DNA from: Apostichopus japonicus | Lineage: Eukaryota; Echinodermata; Holothuroidea; Aspidochirotida; Stichopodidae | Reading direction: 5' to 3' | DNA: 64,000 nt | Assembly (NCBI RefSeq): GCF_037975245.1 | Contig: NC_092570.1 | Location: forward strand, 759,501-823,500 | In this document: in pieces, positions 52,840 to 64,000 of the stretch | Numbering within the stretch: position 1 is the stretch's first letter | Layout: each line of letters starts with the position of its first letter | Notes under the pieces: model-generated | What the model was told of the DNA's origin: nothing | Databases searched by the model: none | What the model saw: only the letters and a program-made list of their open reading frames with translations | Position numbers and translations under genes: made by a program

Positions 52840-54398
52840 TTAACGTTATAAATACAGTAAGAACCAGATTTAATGCACCATTATGCATATTCCAAAAGAA
52901 AATCAATTTGTCATAATGTATAAAAAAAACTCATAAAATATTATAGCCTATACTTAACAACTTACCTGGTAGTTAATAATTCGTTCCCAATTCTTTACAA
53001 CTTACTCTCTTCTCCTGTCTTTCTTTCTTTTTCGCCAAAAAACATAAAGAAAACTTTACATTTCCCGGAATTTAAGAACTCAAAGTAATTTCCATTTCAT
53101 AAGTTAATACGATGTCTTACATAGATTTAACGTCGAACTAATCTTTGAATCGACTCTCTGCTTCTCAGCTAAATGGCATACACACGCATAAAATCGAGGA
53201 CGGAACGTCTGCTATGTATTAAATGCTTCTGAATTGTCATTCCAATCAAAATGATTTCATATTTCCTACGTGACTTTTATCTCTGATATCCGTACTCTAT
53301 AATTCCACACGACAGTCTGATCGTGTGTTAGACTAGTTTGAACAGCCGTCCTTTCTGTCAACAATTGAGTTTTTGGACTTCCTGAAGCTTAAACCGTCGA
53401 ACTTAACCGTGCTTAGTTTGTTTGAATTATTTCGTTGGTAAGAGAGGAAATGACTTTACCTTATCAATTAAAGTGATGCCCTATATCGACGCTTCGTGTT
53501 CAGCCATAAAAGGTGACGTCACCCTCTTAAATGTCAACCTTTCATTTAACCATGGATTAGATCAGATTATGGACAGTTCATATAGAGTGTGTGACATTTC
53601 GTGGATTATAATTTTGATGTACAAATAGTCACGTTTTGATTTGGGTCGTCCAGCATCCGAAAATCTAAATGTGGTCTCCACTTCAGTTAATGGTTTCTTA
53701 AGGCTCTCCTTCCTTGCTGAAAACCGACGGAGAGCATCAGAAAACTGTACCTCTACTCAGTGGCTACAAAGGTCAGCCTGTCGAAACTTCCAGGACAATT
53801 ATGCCATATTTCATTAGAAATATTTTGAAAATGAGAATGAATTATTCTTTATCCTGAATGTCCGCGCACCCATAATTGACCTTGGACTACGGTGGCTCTG
53901 TGACCACCTGCAGCTGCCTTCTCCCCTCCCCCACCCCTCTCTCATCATTCTTACGCCTACTAGACCAATGCATATACCCCTCCAGATAACTGATTCAATC
54001 ACGAAAGACAAACACTTGAAGACACACAGCAGGTATAGGCCAATATTTGGATTGTCCCAAATAGGCCGTCTTCCATGGCTTGCTTTTCGCTTCCTTTGCT
54101 CAATTTTTCAGGGGAATGGTGTTACTGTAGCTTAAAATGCGGAGAATAATCACGAGATTCATAATTTGCTATGCCAACAACACGATTGTTGCACATTACT
54201 CTAAAAATGCAGTGAAACTGTAGTATTTTAATTGATTATGGGACATGCCTGATTTTGAGCAGCTGACCAATCATAAGGCTGCTTCTCGTGACCTTTTGAC
54301 CCGGCCCGAACTTATTTTGTTTACATCTACTGTAGCTAGCCTAGATCACGCACTGTCTGCATATAGAGCCTGTAGCCCATCCATTGCTCCAATCGGAG
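52840..54398. other. Intergenic; probable promoter side of the next gene
   Basis: No gene is recognised. The last 150 bases before 54399 are less AT-rich and should hold the 5' UTR of the gene that starts there, but no core promoter motif is clear. Confidence 0.35.
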
Positions 54399-54435
54399 AT
54401 GGCAGTCCAAATGATCAGAAAACGTTTTGACAAAG
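54399..54435 (+). CDS. Exon 1 of a short hypothetical gene
   Basis: ATG at 54399 in the context GAGATGG opens MAVQMIRKRFDK, and the donor ACAAAG^GTAAGAAT is strong (phase 1). Joined to the next exon it makes GTC (Val). Twelve residues, basic. Confidence 0.6.
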
Positions 54436-55286
54436 GTAAGAATAGAATAACTGTAGACGCAGAAAAAAGTCGTAAAATATATGTGTACACTTGTATGATA
54501 TTGTAGGCAAATGAGATCGAAATTTCTGTTGATTAAGTACGTAGGCCTACGCTGCAAAGTTGTAACGCCTAACGCCGGTTGGGATAGCGATATTGCATTA
54601 GCCTACATTATATATCTGCCTGACCAATGTCTTCGTTGACATTAGACTTAGCAAACAATATAGGCTATGCCTATGCTTGGCCGGTTTATGATGTCCTCAT
54701 AATACGGACGATTTAACTTTGGTACATCCAATGTTGTTTATGCCTAGATTTCTAATCGAGGAATTGCTGCAATGAGCAGGGTTGACTTTCGTATCAATTT
54801 GTATTGGCGTAGGCCTACGCCTAATGTTAGTTGTTGCTCCTATTTAGTTTTAACATAATAAATAATCAGAACTATCCTTGGCATGGGCCTACTTGACTGA
54901 TGGTGACGTTAGATCGTAGATGGTATACTTGCTCAGACTAACCCTAATGATTAGCCTACTGGCATAGATGCTAGACTTATCCTTTTGCCCAATTTGCTTG
55001 ATTTATAATTGTAATTACTGTAACTGTACATTAGATGCAATAGGGCTAGGCTCTGCACAAGTCAATAAGAGACAAAGACGTTTTGATAAAACAACCAAGG
55101 TTTTGCAAAGTACCATAACACTAGGATCTGTTCAAGTGGATTGCACCAGGAGAGCAGCCACTGTGCCTCACTACTCCATATCAACTAGCTATGGTTATGA
55201 ATGTGTGAACTAGTAAAGTTCCAGCTTTTTGTTTTATTTTGCTATTTTCTCTAACAGTTTGATGATAACTTCTCACTAATGTGCAG
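54436..55286. other. Intron 1 of the short hypothetical gene
   Basis: Rich in TAGGCCTA-type words (for example 54541-54552 and 54810-54822). The open frame at 54968-55213 has no splice or domain support. The 3' end TTCTCACTAATGTGCAG has a branch-point-like CTAAT. Confidence 0.5.
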
Positions 55287-55553
55287 TCCATTGTGCTGGG
55301 AAGATTGGGCCATTAACAAGGTTCACCCCAATCAGTTGGTCTAAAGTTATTGCCAGTGCTGAGGAATGGTGCAAATTATCTGGCCCACAGTGTGATGTTG
55401 CTCACAAAGTTCTATCCACCTGCAAAGAACTGCCTGACAGCTTTGAGGACATCTTCTACCATCGTGATTGCTATGCGGCTTTTACCAACAAAACAGATAT
55501 TATCAGAGCAAAGAAACGACAGATGAAATTACCTCAACATAAAGCACTTGAAG
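55287..55553 (+). CDS. Exon 2 of the short hypothetical gene: Cys/His module
   Basis: 267 nt, phase 1 in and out, acceptor ATGTGCAG^TC and donor TGAAG^GTAAGAA. It codes for residues 13-101: H-C-A-G near the start, then LTRFTPISWSKVIASAEEW, two further Cys (41, 48), Cys58, and Y-H-R-D-C-Y-A-A-F-T-N at 70-80 followed by a basic helix (IIRAKKRQ). A similar N-terminal module (early Cys, Trp, then H-x2-C-Y-x2-F-T) is found in many uncharacterised invertebrate proteins; that likeness is from memory and was not searched. The Cys/His residues could bind a metal. Function unknown. Confidence 0.65.
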
Positions 55554-56699
55554 GTAAGAAGTTTGTCAAAATGCATTTTATTATGAGTTATAGGTATGCT
55601 GTATTGATCCCAAATATGCCTCATTTTCAAATATGGTAACTTTTGGTTCAAATTCTTTAACTTTTTTATTACCACCCTGGAGGAAAATTACTTCACCAGG
55701 ACATTCAGTCATCTTGTGTGCTCATGTAGTATGTGTAAGAACAAATTGGAAAGTAAAGACCCACAGGGAACAATTTTTTAAAAACTTGTACTTCTAAATT
55801 ATAGCATGCTATAATTTGGGGCTAATACAGACTACCTTTAAACAGTAATGAAATACAGAAACATGTCAATGAACACAAACAAATTGTTTTAATGATGTGA
55901 TGTAACACTTCTTGGATCAATTCACTTGTTGGAACTTTAAAAGCTCATTTCCCCTTGCATACAATGTAATTGAACTGCTTGAATTTACATTGGTATGTGA
56001 ATACGTGGTAAATAAGTACTGCAGATTTCTAGAAGATTTAGTGTGAGCAAAAAGGGCCTTTTATTGTTTTATTCCCAAATGTTCTTTTTATGCCTGATCC
56101 TGGTATTTAGATATCCTGTCTTGACGGTAGTTGCCTCTAAGGCATGATTTTGTGAAATGAGTTTATCTGACTACACATGAAATTGGGAATTGAAGAATTG
56201 TTAGAAAACCTGCAGTGCAGTTTGATATGAATTTTGAAAACATTAGGTGAAATGAAGGAAGATAAGACCATTAGACATCTTGTTATCATTTATGAATTTT
56301 AAAATGAGGCTAGCTTGTTATGACTATCAACAAAAAAAGATGTTCAATCATCATTTTAGCTTTAATCTGTTAGCAGAAAGGCATAATTTGAAATTGATAA
56401 AGATCATTTGTATGTTTTCCAAATTGAGTGAGGCTTCACTGTGCTATGTGTCATGCTGTCATTTCTAAGACAAAAATAATTTTCTGTGCAACAAACAGTC
56501 AGTGTCTGTTGGGCCCACATAAAATGTGAGAAAAGCTGTCACTCACAGACATCTCTGAAAAGGAATTGTTCCAACTCAACATAGGAATGTCACACACAAA
56601 AAACATATCAACCCAACAAAGCAACTGTATGTCACTTTCAGATAGAGGAGGTATCCTGAGGGATTTTAATTGTTTTACATTTTTTTAATTTGATTTCAG
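55554..56699. other. Intron 2 of the short hypothetical gene
   Basis: AT-rich, no repeat family recognised. The acceptor end TTTTTTTAATTTGATTTCAG is strong. Confidence 0.55.
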
Positions 56700-56767
56700 A
56701 TCTAGATACCTCTATTGAAGATCACCAAACAGAAATTGATGAACCTCTGGAAAAACAACTCCTCTGA
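56700..56767 (+). CDS. Exon 3 of the short hypothetical gene, ending at TGA
   Basis: Phase 1 entry makes GAT (Asp). It codes for an acidic tail, DLDTSIEDHQTEIDEPLEKQ then LL, and stops at TGA 56765-56767, for a total of 123 residues. The same frame continues after the TGA for 28 codons (to TAG 56852-56854) as a Ser-rich linker followed by N-V-L-P-E-E-C-I-F-Y. The TGA therefore looks like a mutated CGA, and the copy may be decaying. An AATAAA lies at 57061-57066. Confidence 0.55.
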
Positions 56768-57060
56768 TCATCAAAGTTGGCTTCTTCCTCATCAAGGTCA
56801 CAGAATGTGCTACCAGAGGAGTGTATATTCTATAATATGAAGGAAGGCCTTTAGCAAATCTAACTAACTTGCAATTATAATTTATTTCCAGAGTCATCAT
56901 CAAATTGCTTAAAAAAGTATCATCTATTTGCAAGTACCCCATGTTTTTGTTGCTTTCAAATGTGAAATATAATTACATAAGTGAAACAAGTGTGAAAAAT
57001 TAGTGGGGATATACATTGGTGTACATACAGAAATGCACATTGATGAAAAATATTAATTCT

Positions 57061-57066
57061 AATAAA
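57061..57066 (+). terminator. Candidate polyadenylation signal
   Basis: AATAAA about 294 bases after the TGA of the short gene, followed by AAAAACC. Such hexamers are common by chance in AT-rich DNA. Confidence 0.3.
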
Positions 57067-59456
57067 AAACCAACTTCCCACTTCGTTTGACCAAAAGTAC
57101 ATACAGTTGATGTGTTTTAGCTGCCAGTTGGTCATCATATCAGTCGACCTATTATCTAGGCTACATGTCACTGTTTTCAGCCACATGTGCTTTCGATGCG
57201 GACAGTGACATAAGTATTACAGGTCATGTGACGTTTGTTCATCAACTCAGCTGGATCAGACTGTGCATCAGTCTTCGCTCCCGTTCTGAATCGTTTGGTC
57301 CGGTAGTAGCCCTGGCTCCGATCATTGTGGTCGTACTTGTATCTGTTTTGTATTCGTCTTTCATACACTATTGTATGTATAGTTATAGGACTCTATTTCG
57401 GTATTGAGACCTCGTTTGTGACCATTTTGTTTTAGTGCATGTTTTCTACCTATTATTGAGGGCTTCCTGCCGATGTATTGTTTGCACCGTGGCTGATTAT
57501 AGTAATAGATTGCAAAATCTCAGCGCTCCCTCTCTACTCTTTAATCTATGTGGTATATTCTTTGCATGTAATAGCGAGGTTCAAGGCTCATCGTTAGTAA
57601 CATATTGCCATCGAAGCCGCATTTGTTTCCATACCACCACCAGTCCTCAGTAGGGAATATTCAGGCACCAACCCCCCCCCCCCCCAATACCCCGAATCTT
57701 AGACTGACTTAACGTTACAATATGCCCTATAATTTATACAGAAAGCTGAAGCCAGTGTATCATGAATTTCTGACCACCAGAAATCTATTTATACCACAGA
57801 AACCAAAGAAAAGTTGTAATGAAACTGGTCTCAATCAAGAATAATACATTCCTATCAAGGTTCGAGGTCAGAGCTCAAGTAGATATAGAGATATCACAGC
57901 TTAAGTTCCTTCTGGTCAATCCTCAAAAACAACAAAATGTTTGGTTACCTTGGCAACAGCAATACTTTCTGAAGTCATCATAATAGCATTGAATATTCTA
58001 TGATACCATATTTCACATGTTTATGTAACTTTCAGTCATAAATTATTACATACAACCTCTGTATTGTTTCTTAAACAGGTCGGTAGATTTTCTCAAAAAA
58101 GTCTAATCAACGAGTAAAGGGCGCCCTCTATTTGGTTTTCTGTTAATTGTTCCCCCAGTCAGCATTGGACAAATGTCAAATTTGGTGGGCTTTTTGTTCT
58201 CCAAAAGACCCTCCATAGGGATTGTTTTATATTACTCTACTCTTCCACCCTGGCTATTAAAAAAAACTTCCAAATTCATCATGGCAGTATATGGGCAGCT
58301 AGCCGCCATTTTGGTTCTTGGCACAGCCGTGTGCACATTTGGTCGCTGCCAACAAACAGAAAACCAAACCTTATATCAAATTGTACTCATTTTCACTCAA
58401 ATCAAGTATTCCCTAAAAAATTGAGCAAAATCCAAAAACTAAGCACTTTTTTGGCACATGAAAGACGGCCTAAAAACATGCTATAAACTCTCATAGTGGT
58501 CACGGTATCAAATTTCAAAACCTATGTTTCTTCAAATTACAATGTGATTATTCACACCGAGACATAAAATTTAGTATATTTTAATAGTCCTGATCGTCAG
58601 TGGAAAGAAAAGGATAAGAAAAACTCAGAGCCACAAGGGAATTATTTTTGGAAAACTTTTTAGCGATATTAAATTTGGGGTCTATGCTTATGATCTTTAC
58701 TTGCTTAAAGGCGGCTTAAATTACAAATTCAGCATTCGTCAGAACTTTCCTCATAAACAAGTTTGCTTTATCAATAGGTAGAACATATTTACCCAAACAG
58801 AGGTGGATATCGGTAAAGGTATACAATTCATACAGTAACGCCTGGAAATTTCACCACGGACTTGTGTGCGTCAATTAGTTGAGTACTTTATTTGCTCCAT
58901 GCAAATATTCCAAGAACTTGTGCTCTACCTCAAAGTACGGTAGCCTTTAAACTCTCGGCGATACCAAGGAAGATTGAGCTGATTGACGCTTACCTTTTAC
59001 CGAAACTATGAACGAATCGACTAAAGGTAAATGTGCGGGAGGGGCACACGATGAGTGCGATGAGCGTTGGGATATGTATCTTTGGGGAGGGGGACAAAGT
59101 TACCTCAAATGTGGCTTCCCGACAAAATGGATGCCATGTGCATTACGTATCACAAATATCAGTATCGGAATGTTTTCAAGAAGAAAAGAAAACACCTTTT
59201 AATTGCATTTTGTTCTTAAATATTTCAACCAGAGGTCAATTTTATTTATGTTTCTTTAACTTTCAACAAAAGAATACTTTTCAAATAATTTATTTGTATA
59301 TGTTGCGGTTATTCACGGGTGGGGAAGGGGTCGGGAGAGGGTGGGATAGAGACAAGGGAGGGGGGAGTATTGTGATTGCTAGGACTAAACTCTTTGAACG
59401 AAATCAAAATAAATAAAACTGTTAGCAAACTGCTTATCCCTAGAGAGCCTGTGTAA
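57067..59456. other. Intergenic, no gene recognised
   Basis: At 58281 an ATG opens a stretch that looks like a signal peptide (GQLAAILVLGTAVCTFG then CQQTENQT), but the frame ends after about 48 codons and no donor is seen. C12 run at 57669-57684. Nothing else is recognised. Confidence 0.35.
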
Positions 59457-59650
59457 GAGAATGTGTAAAAGTAAGTTGGCCTGACGTTTCGATCCTAGCA
59501 GGATCTTCTTCAAAGGTTCACCATGCTCATTAACCTATCTGTATTCTGTGCGTGTGTTTGTCCCTTCTGTTACTGTTACTTGTCATTTAGCAGTTGAAGA
59601 AGATCCTGCTCGGATCGAAACGTCAGGCCAACTTACTTTTACACATTCTC
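59408..59650. repeat. Inverted-repeat element, 57-bp arms
   Basis: Arms at 59457-59513 and 59594-59650 are inverted copies with one mismatch (GAGAATGTGTAAAAGTAAGT... to ...GGATCTTCTTCAA), separated by 80 bp. A diverged copy of the left side is at 15616-15720. Probably a small transposon or a foldback-type repeat. Confidence 0.7.
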
Positions 59651-61757
59651 TTTGAACGAAGGCAGAGCCGTTGCCTGTGCACTTGTATTTGGCTCTCAAC
59701 GGAGGCAGAGCCGTGACTATGTACGGCTCTGAACGGAGAAGGGGAAGAGCGACCTCACTTTTACAAGTGGTTATTTTGACAGCTGTCGGGATAGGTCAGT
59801 ATAGTAAATCTTTACTAATTTACTTGACACAGATCTATACAAACTTATTTACAAAGTAATCCATGTTACCATTGTACTCTTGTGTCTCAGTGAATATATC
59901 TTCCTGTCTTTAAATATATTCACTCGCTGTTTAGTTATCTCTTATAAACTGTAGCAGCAAATTATTTAAATTCTGAAAATATATATAAAAGGCAATGCAA
60001 TCATGAGAACTATATACATTTGTAGAGACCGAGACTGACAAAAAACATGTTGAATGCTCAAGGGTTCGTGCAACTCTCATTTATTTAACGTCTCTCTTCA
60101 TTGCCTCCTCCCCACCTCCTCCCACCCCACCCCACCCCACACTCCGTATATCGTCTTCATTCAATATATACGTGCACCAGTTGTGCGTGCATGTCCGCAA
60201 TTGTGTCAAAACAAACTCGTTTGACTGAACTTGATTTCATTTTCTTTATTCACGCATTGAATCAAGCACGATACTTAAAACAATTACTACCTATTTTCGA
60301 CCTCATTTAATGAAGTACCGTATCCATTGGCCCAGGTTTGACGTCACTAAATTTTAAGATGTAGATTTACTGACTAATGTATTGACACTTGTATAGCACA
60401 ATATAATATTGATTAGCGTAAATGATAACTTAATGCTTTGCAAATGATTTTTGTAACTGTCAATGGGGGCGTGTTATGATTGCAAAGAGTGCACCTCAGA
60501 ATTACCACTTTTTATAGGCAAGCCAAGCCGTAAATAAGACATGAATGTGGAGCAAATGGTATATATGACAGATATAGAGTAAATAAGTAAAGATCAACAA
60601 TATATATATTTGAGAATGAAATGAGTTGGAAAATCCAGAACAGCGAAAACACTTCAACGAGATGAGTTTCAAAATTACTTACGAATTTCAAGAAGCAGAA
60701 AACATAATTCGGCGTTAGATTTGCAAATGATGTAATTTGACAGACCATTACCACTTAACGTAACATTGAGATGATGTTTTCAGTGCACTTAGCTATCAAT
60801 AAATGCTCAAATCGACTAAATGGTTGTTTTGATTGGCGCGTGTCAGTTTTCTCGTGCTCTCATTACATAGATAAAGTGGTGATATGAATATACGAGATGT
60901 TTTTGTTTCTGCACAAATGATAGTTTCATGTGCAGATTCCTCGACATAATTCTGATTATGAGACTTATTGTACGTTAGGACGTTAAGTACATACTACATA
61001 CCAATTGTAGTGGGACCGGATTGGTGTCCTCAGGATTTTATGAGGGTTGGGTGTCAATAAGCGGGACTTATATACAATATATAGAGATATCTCCCCACCC
61101 CTCCCAACCCCCCATAAAAAGGTTCCTATAACCCCTGATAAAGAAGGAATATCTCTTCCTCGGTAGGGGAGAGAGAGAAAGTCCTCTCTAAATCTGGCAA
61201 AAATCCAGCCTTTTTTCCTTTCGGTTTTTGCATCATTGACCTTCAAAGGTACTGCAGGAGGGACTGGGGGCATCGACCCCCATTTTCCGTCCTTAAACAC
61301 TTTCGCATAAACGCTCGGATTTTGAAACATTTGTCGTGACCACATTGTGATGGAACAGAATGTATATACTCTTTGTCCACAACTCCACATATGTATTTAC
61401 TTGATGAAGAGGCGTTACAGTATTAACAGAGTTAATTGCAACTATAAAAATCTTCAAAGTAATCTTTTCGTTTTATATAAAACATAAAATTTATAATTAA
61501 AAGAACAATGGTCAACTACATAGAAAATGATAAATGAGCCCTACGTTTGTAACCCTGATGTTACTGCTTCGAATATACTTCTAACTGAATAAATTTCTCT
61601 GCTCTTTTGTAAAACATAAAACGATCCGTTACCAGAGAGAAGATTGTTTATAGTTATATTTGATTTATTATCAATGTCTAAATATATTGTTAAAGCAGCT
61701 GGGAAGATACAATGACATCATGTAGATCCAGTTTGAAGTTAGCACGCAAAAGTGACA
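59651..61757. other. Intergenic, no gene recognised
   Basis: C-rich run at 60107-60142. The open frame on the minus strand at 60983-61390 has no domain and is likely part of an old repeat. No RNA gene is seen. Confidence 0.4.
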
Positions 61758-62900
61758 CTAGTCCACTGCTGTTCCAGAAACGGAATTCGAGAGTATACTC
61801 GATTGGTCGACCCTGTTACCATAGCAACGGAAGATTTCCTTCATTCCCTTCTGAAATTGTTTGTGTTTGAGGGCATAAATAATTGGATTGACACAGGTGT
61901 TCAAGAACGCCATGAACACGGTTATATGGTACCACGCACCATTGAAGTCGAGAGCGCCCCCAAGATTAAACTGAAGAAATGTCAATTGATTAGGTGTCCA
62001 ACAAATGACGTATACGAGAAACATTATGAATAACGTAATGGTAACGTTGCGTCGTCTCACTTGAGCCGACGTCGCTTTTGGCTTTGGTGCTTTAGTGCGT
62101 TTATCATCATTTGAGTCGTTCTCAACGTTAAACCGAATGCCTTTCTGTCTTGTTGGTAGCACAGAACTGGCAGTTTGGGCCGATGGAGTATTCTCTGTTT
62201 TGGGTTGACTCAGTCCTTGAATCTGTACTTCTTTTCGTTTCAGTGTCTTTAATATAGAGATGTAAGCGATCAACATGAAGGTAACCGGCACAAAGTATTC
62301 CCAAAGAAAGAGAAAAACACCTGAAATAGCGCCAGCTACTTGGAATGACCAGGAGGCCTGAAACTCGCACGAGTTTGTCTCTTTATCCAGTTCGTATAAT
62401 GCAATTGGGAAAACCCATTGCATGCCAGGTGCAATTAGCCAAACTACTAGAATTATTGAATATGTCCTACGTTTTGTGAAAATGAAAGGATACTTTAAGG
62501 GTAGTACTACAGCTATAAACCGTTCTACCGACATGGCGGTTAAATTGAACGTCGATACAGCAAAGCAGGAAAAGACGAAAAACCTTGACCACCAGAACCG
62601 GCAAAGAAATTCACCGAAACCGCCAGTGTGATTAATTTGATGACGAATTATGCGAGTCAATCCAAATGTTATGAGCAATAAAGATGTAGTAAAATCCGCC
62701 AAAGCTTGATTTAAAATGAAGGAGTTAACTTGACTCTTTCTAGATTTGAGTAGCCGGAAAACAATTAGAACCAACAAATTGCCTATAACACCGATAATCC
62801 CGATTACCGAGTATATAGTTACGGTTATAATATCACTGACACTTAATGCTGGTGGATTGTCCATTCCAGGTTGTGTCGTCGGGAAAGAATTCTCCGACAT
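61758..62900 (-). CDS. Rhodopsin-class (class A) GPCR, orphan, intronless, paralog of 41082-42191
   Basis: 380 residues from ATG 62900 (MSENSFPTT) to TAG 61758. The frame is open slightly further upstream, but without ATG. Seven membrane segments: about 24-51 (G-N 40-41), 57-83 (NQALAD, Asp69), 97-132, 146-168, 188-216, 286-312, 322-345. Cys100 and Cys178 fit the conserved disulfide; E-R-F at 126-128 replaces the usual D/E-R-Y; Pro205; C-W-T-P at 300-303; N-P-I-I-Y at 339-343. Loop 3 is long and Lys-rich. It shares with the other gene the strings SRKSQVN, NQAL, FLCRFWWSRFF and CWTPNQ. Two potential N-glycosylation sites are at N90 and N176. Ligand unknown. Confidence 0.9.
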   Translation of the reverse strand: MSENSFPTTQPGMDNPPALSVSDIITVTIYSVIGIIGVIGNLLVLIVFRLLKSRKSQVNSFILNQALADFTTSLLLITFGLTRIIRHQINHTGGFGEFLCRFWWSRFFVFSCFAVSTFNLTAMSVERFIAVVLPLKYPFIFTKRRTYSIILVVWLIAPGMQWVFPIALYELDKETNSCEFQASWSFQVAGAISGVFLFLWEYFVPVTFMLIAYISILKTLKRKEVQIQGLSQPKTENTPSAQTASSVLPTRQKGIRFNVENDSNDDKRTKAPKPKATSAQVRRRNVTITLFIMFLVYVICWTPNQLTFLQFNLGGALDFNGAWYHITVFMAFLNTCVNPIIYALKHKQFQKGMKEIFRCYGNRVDQSSILSNSVSGTAVD

Positions 62901-64000
62901 TTTCAAGTTGTTGTTGTAAGGCCAATAGTCACCGCTTACAGACTTATATCACACCGAATATAATCGTCATGTATACCGGGGAATATAATCGCGGTTTAAA
63001 TCGGTAAATCGGTGTTTACATCTTCGTTATAACCATCAATAAATTTCCACCTTCCAAGGTCCGAAATAGGAAAATAGGATAAACAAGAAAGCAGTATAAA
63101 CATACTAACGTTAATATAATTGATTGTTGTCAATTCATATCAAAGTTAATTCCGAAGTAAAATGATTCAATATATTTTGGGTCCGCCACATAAATATTAT
63201 TGCTTGAAAATAACGTCGATGACGTGACCTGTCACACTGCACAAATATAATCTCGTTGCAAACGTTGGTCTCGACAGATCTCAACATGCAATTCATCAGT
63301 AAATCATTTTTGCTACAGTTAACTGTTAATAACAATCTCTCGACACGTTCTACACTGACTATTAATTTTACTCGCGGCTATTCTCGAGAGCGTCTCTCCC
63401 TCCCAATGTAGTGTTCTCCTCACGCAATCTTAACAAAAAATACTTTGAAATGGACGTATGAGCAGAGATTCTCAATCGCCTCTCCGCTTGCAAAATTCGG
63501 CTCGCGAAAGATTTTATCTCTAAATCCAGCAAGCCAAAAGAAAAGTCGTCCCACAATTTTTAGACTGATCGAAAATGCGGACACTCAAGGCCGTATGCTA
63601 AATAAAGCACTTCACCGACCTAGGCACTACACATTGTTCGATTTATCGGTACAACAAGACATAAACAATGTCTGATCTCTTGCCTAAATTAAGCGTCGAG
63701 AAATCACATATCTACAAACTATGCACGCCACTGAGCCTTATAACAAGTGCTGAAAATGTCGAAAAGTTACTCTGTACGTTGCATGTTGAAAACAAACACT
63801 TACATTTTTAACAGAGCTTCACAGTAGCCATCCAAAAAAAAAAAAATAGTAATCTAAAGTGTGTTATGTATTTCTATGAGTTCCTCGTTTCCTCTGCCGG
63901 TAACTGACTAAAGCGATTACACAAGTTTAAGCAAGATATTCACTAGTTCGTCATTGACCCCAAAACAATTCTAAGACTGTAAAATTCAAATTAGAAAAAG
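62901..64000. other. Upstream flank of the second GPCR gene
   Basis: AT-rich, no gene or repeat family recognised. Promoter elements cannot be told apart by eye. Confidence 0.35.

Noticed and set aside
54968-55213. Coding exon inside intron 1 of the short gene
   Set aside because: It has no acceptor or donor in phase and exon 1 already joins exon 2 with correct phase.
58281-58424. Secreted peptide gene
   Set aside because: The first 20 codons resemble a signal peptide, but the frame ends soon, without cleavage-product motifs, a splice donor or neighbouring exons.
60983-61390. 135-codon minus-strand frame
   Set aside because: No domain, no splice support and composition like the surrounding non-coding DNA.

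Overview
The window is eukaryotic. Genes are split by introns with GT-AG ends, introns are long and AT-rich, and about a third of the bases are repeats. Two rhodopsin-class GPCR genes of the intronless invertebrate kind, many TAGGCCTA-type words, TTAGGG-like runs and a foldback transposon like the sea-urchin TU elements point to a marine invertebrate deuterostome, most likely an echinoderm. The species is an inference; no decisive marker gene is present.

Positions 1-22312 (minus strand) hold one large gene that can be assembled from 12 exons with matching intron phases. It predicts a protein of about 2,912 residues: four membrane segments, a long basic and serine-rich linker, two very long arrays of 8-residue charged helical repeats, and three Ran-binding domains (RanBD, the RanBP1/RanBP2/NUP358 family). 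The three RanBD exons are duplicates with symmetric phase-1 ends. The two upstream ones each run into a stop codon a few codons past a good splice donor, so shorter alternative forms are possible. Most introns that separate its exons are filled with different minisatellites (about 59, 20, 17 and 23 bp).

Positions 22313-40000 are a landing zone for mobile DNA: a hAT-type element (8-bp target duplication), two small inverted-repeat elements, a 9.2-kb foldback element (26382-35579) with a perfect 9-bp target duplication and arms built of inverted 180-bp satellite monomers, a nested hAT-like element in its centre, another small inverted-repeat element next to it, a composite inverted-repeat element, and a broken non-LTR reverse transcriptase.

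Positions 41082-42191 and 61758-62900 are two intronless paralogous GPCR genes on the minus strand. Between them lie mostly non-coding DNA, a tRNA-derived SINE, long (AT)n microsatellites split by a small hAT-type element, and a short three-exon plus-strand gene (54399-56767) whose reading frame seems to continue past its stop codon, which suggests decay. The GPCRs and the RanBD gene have no evident functional link.
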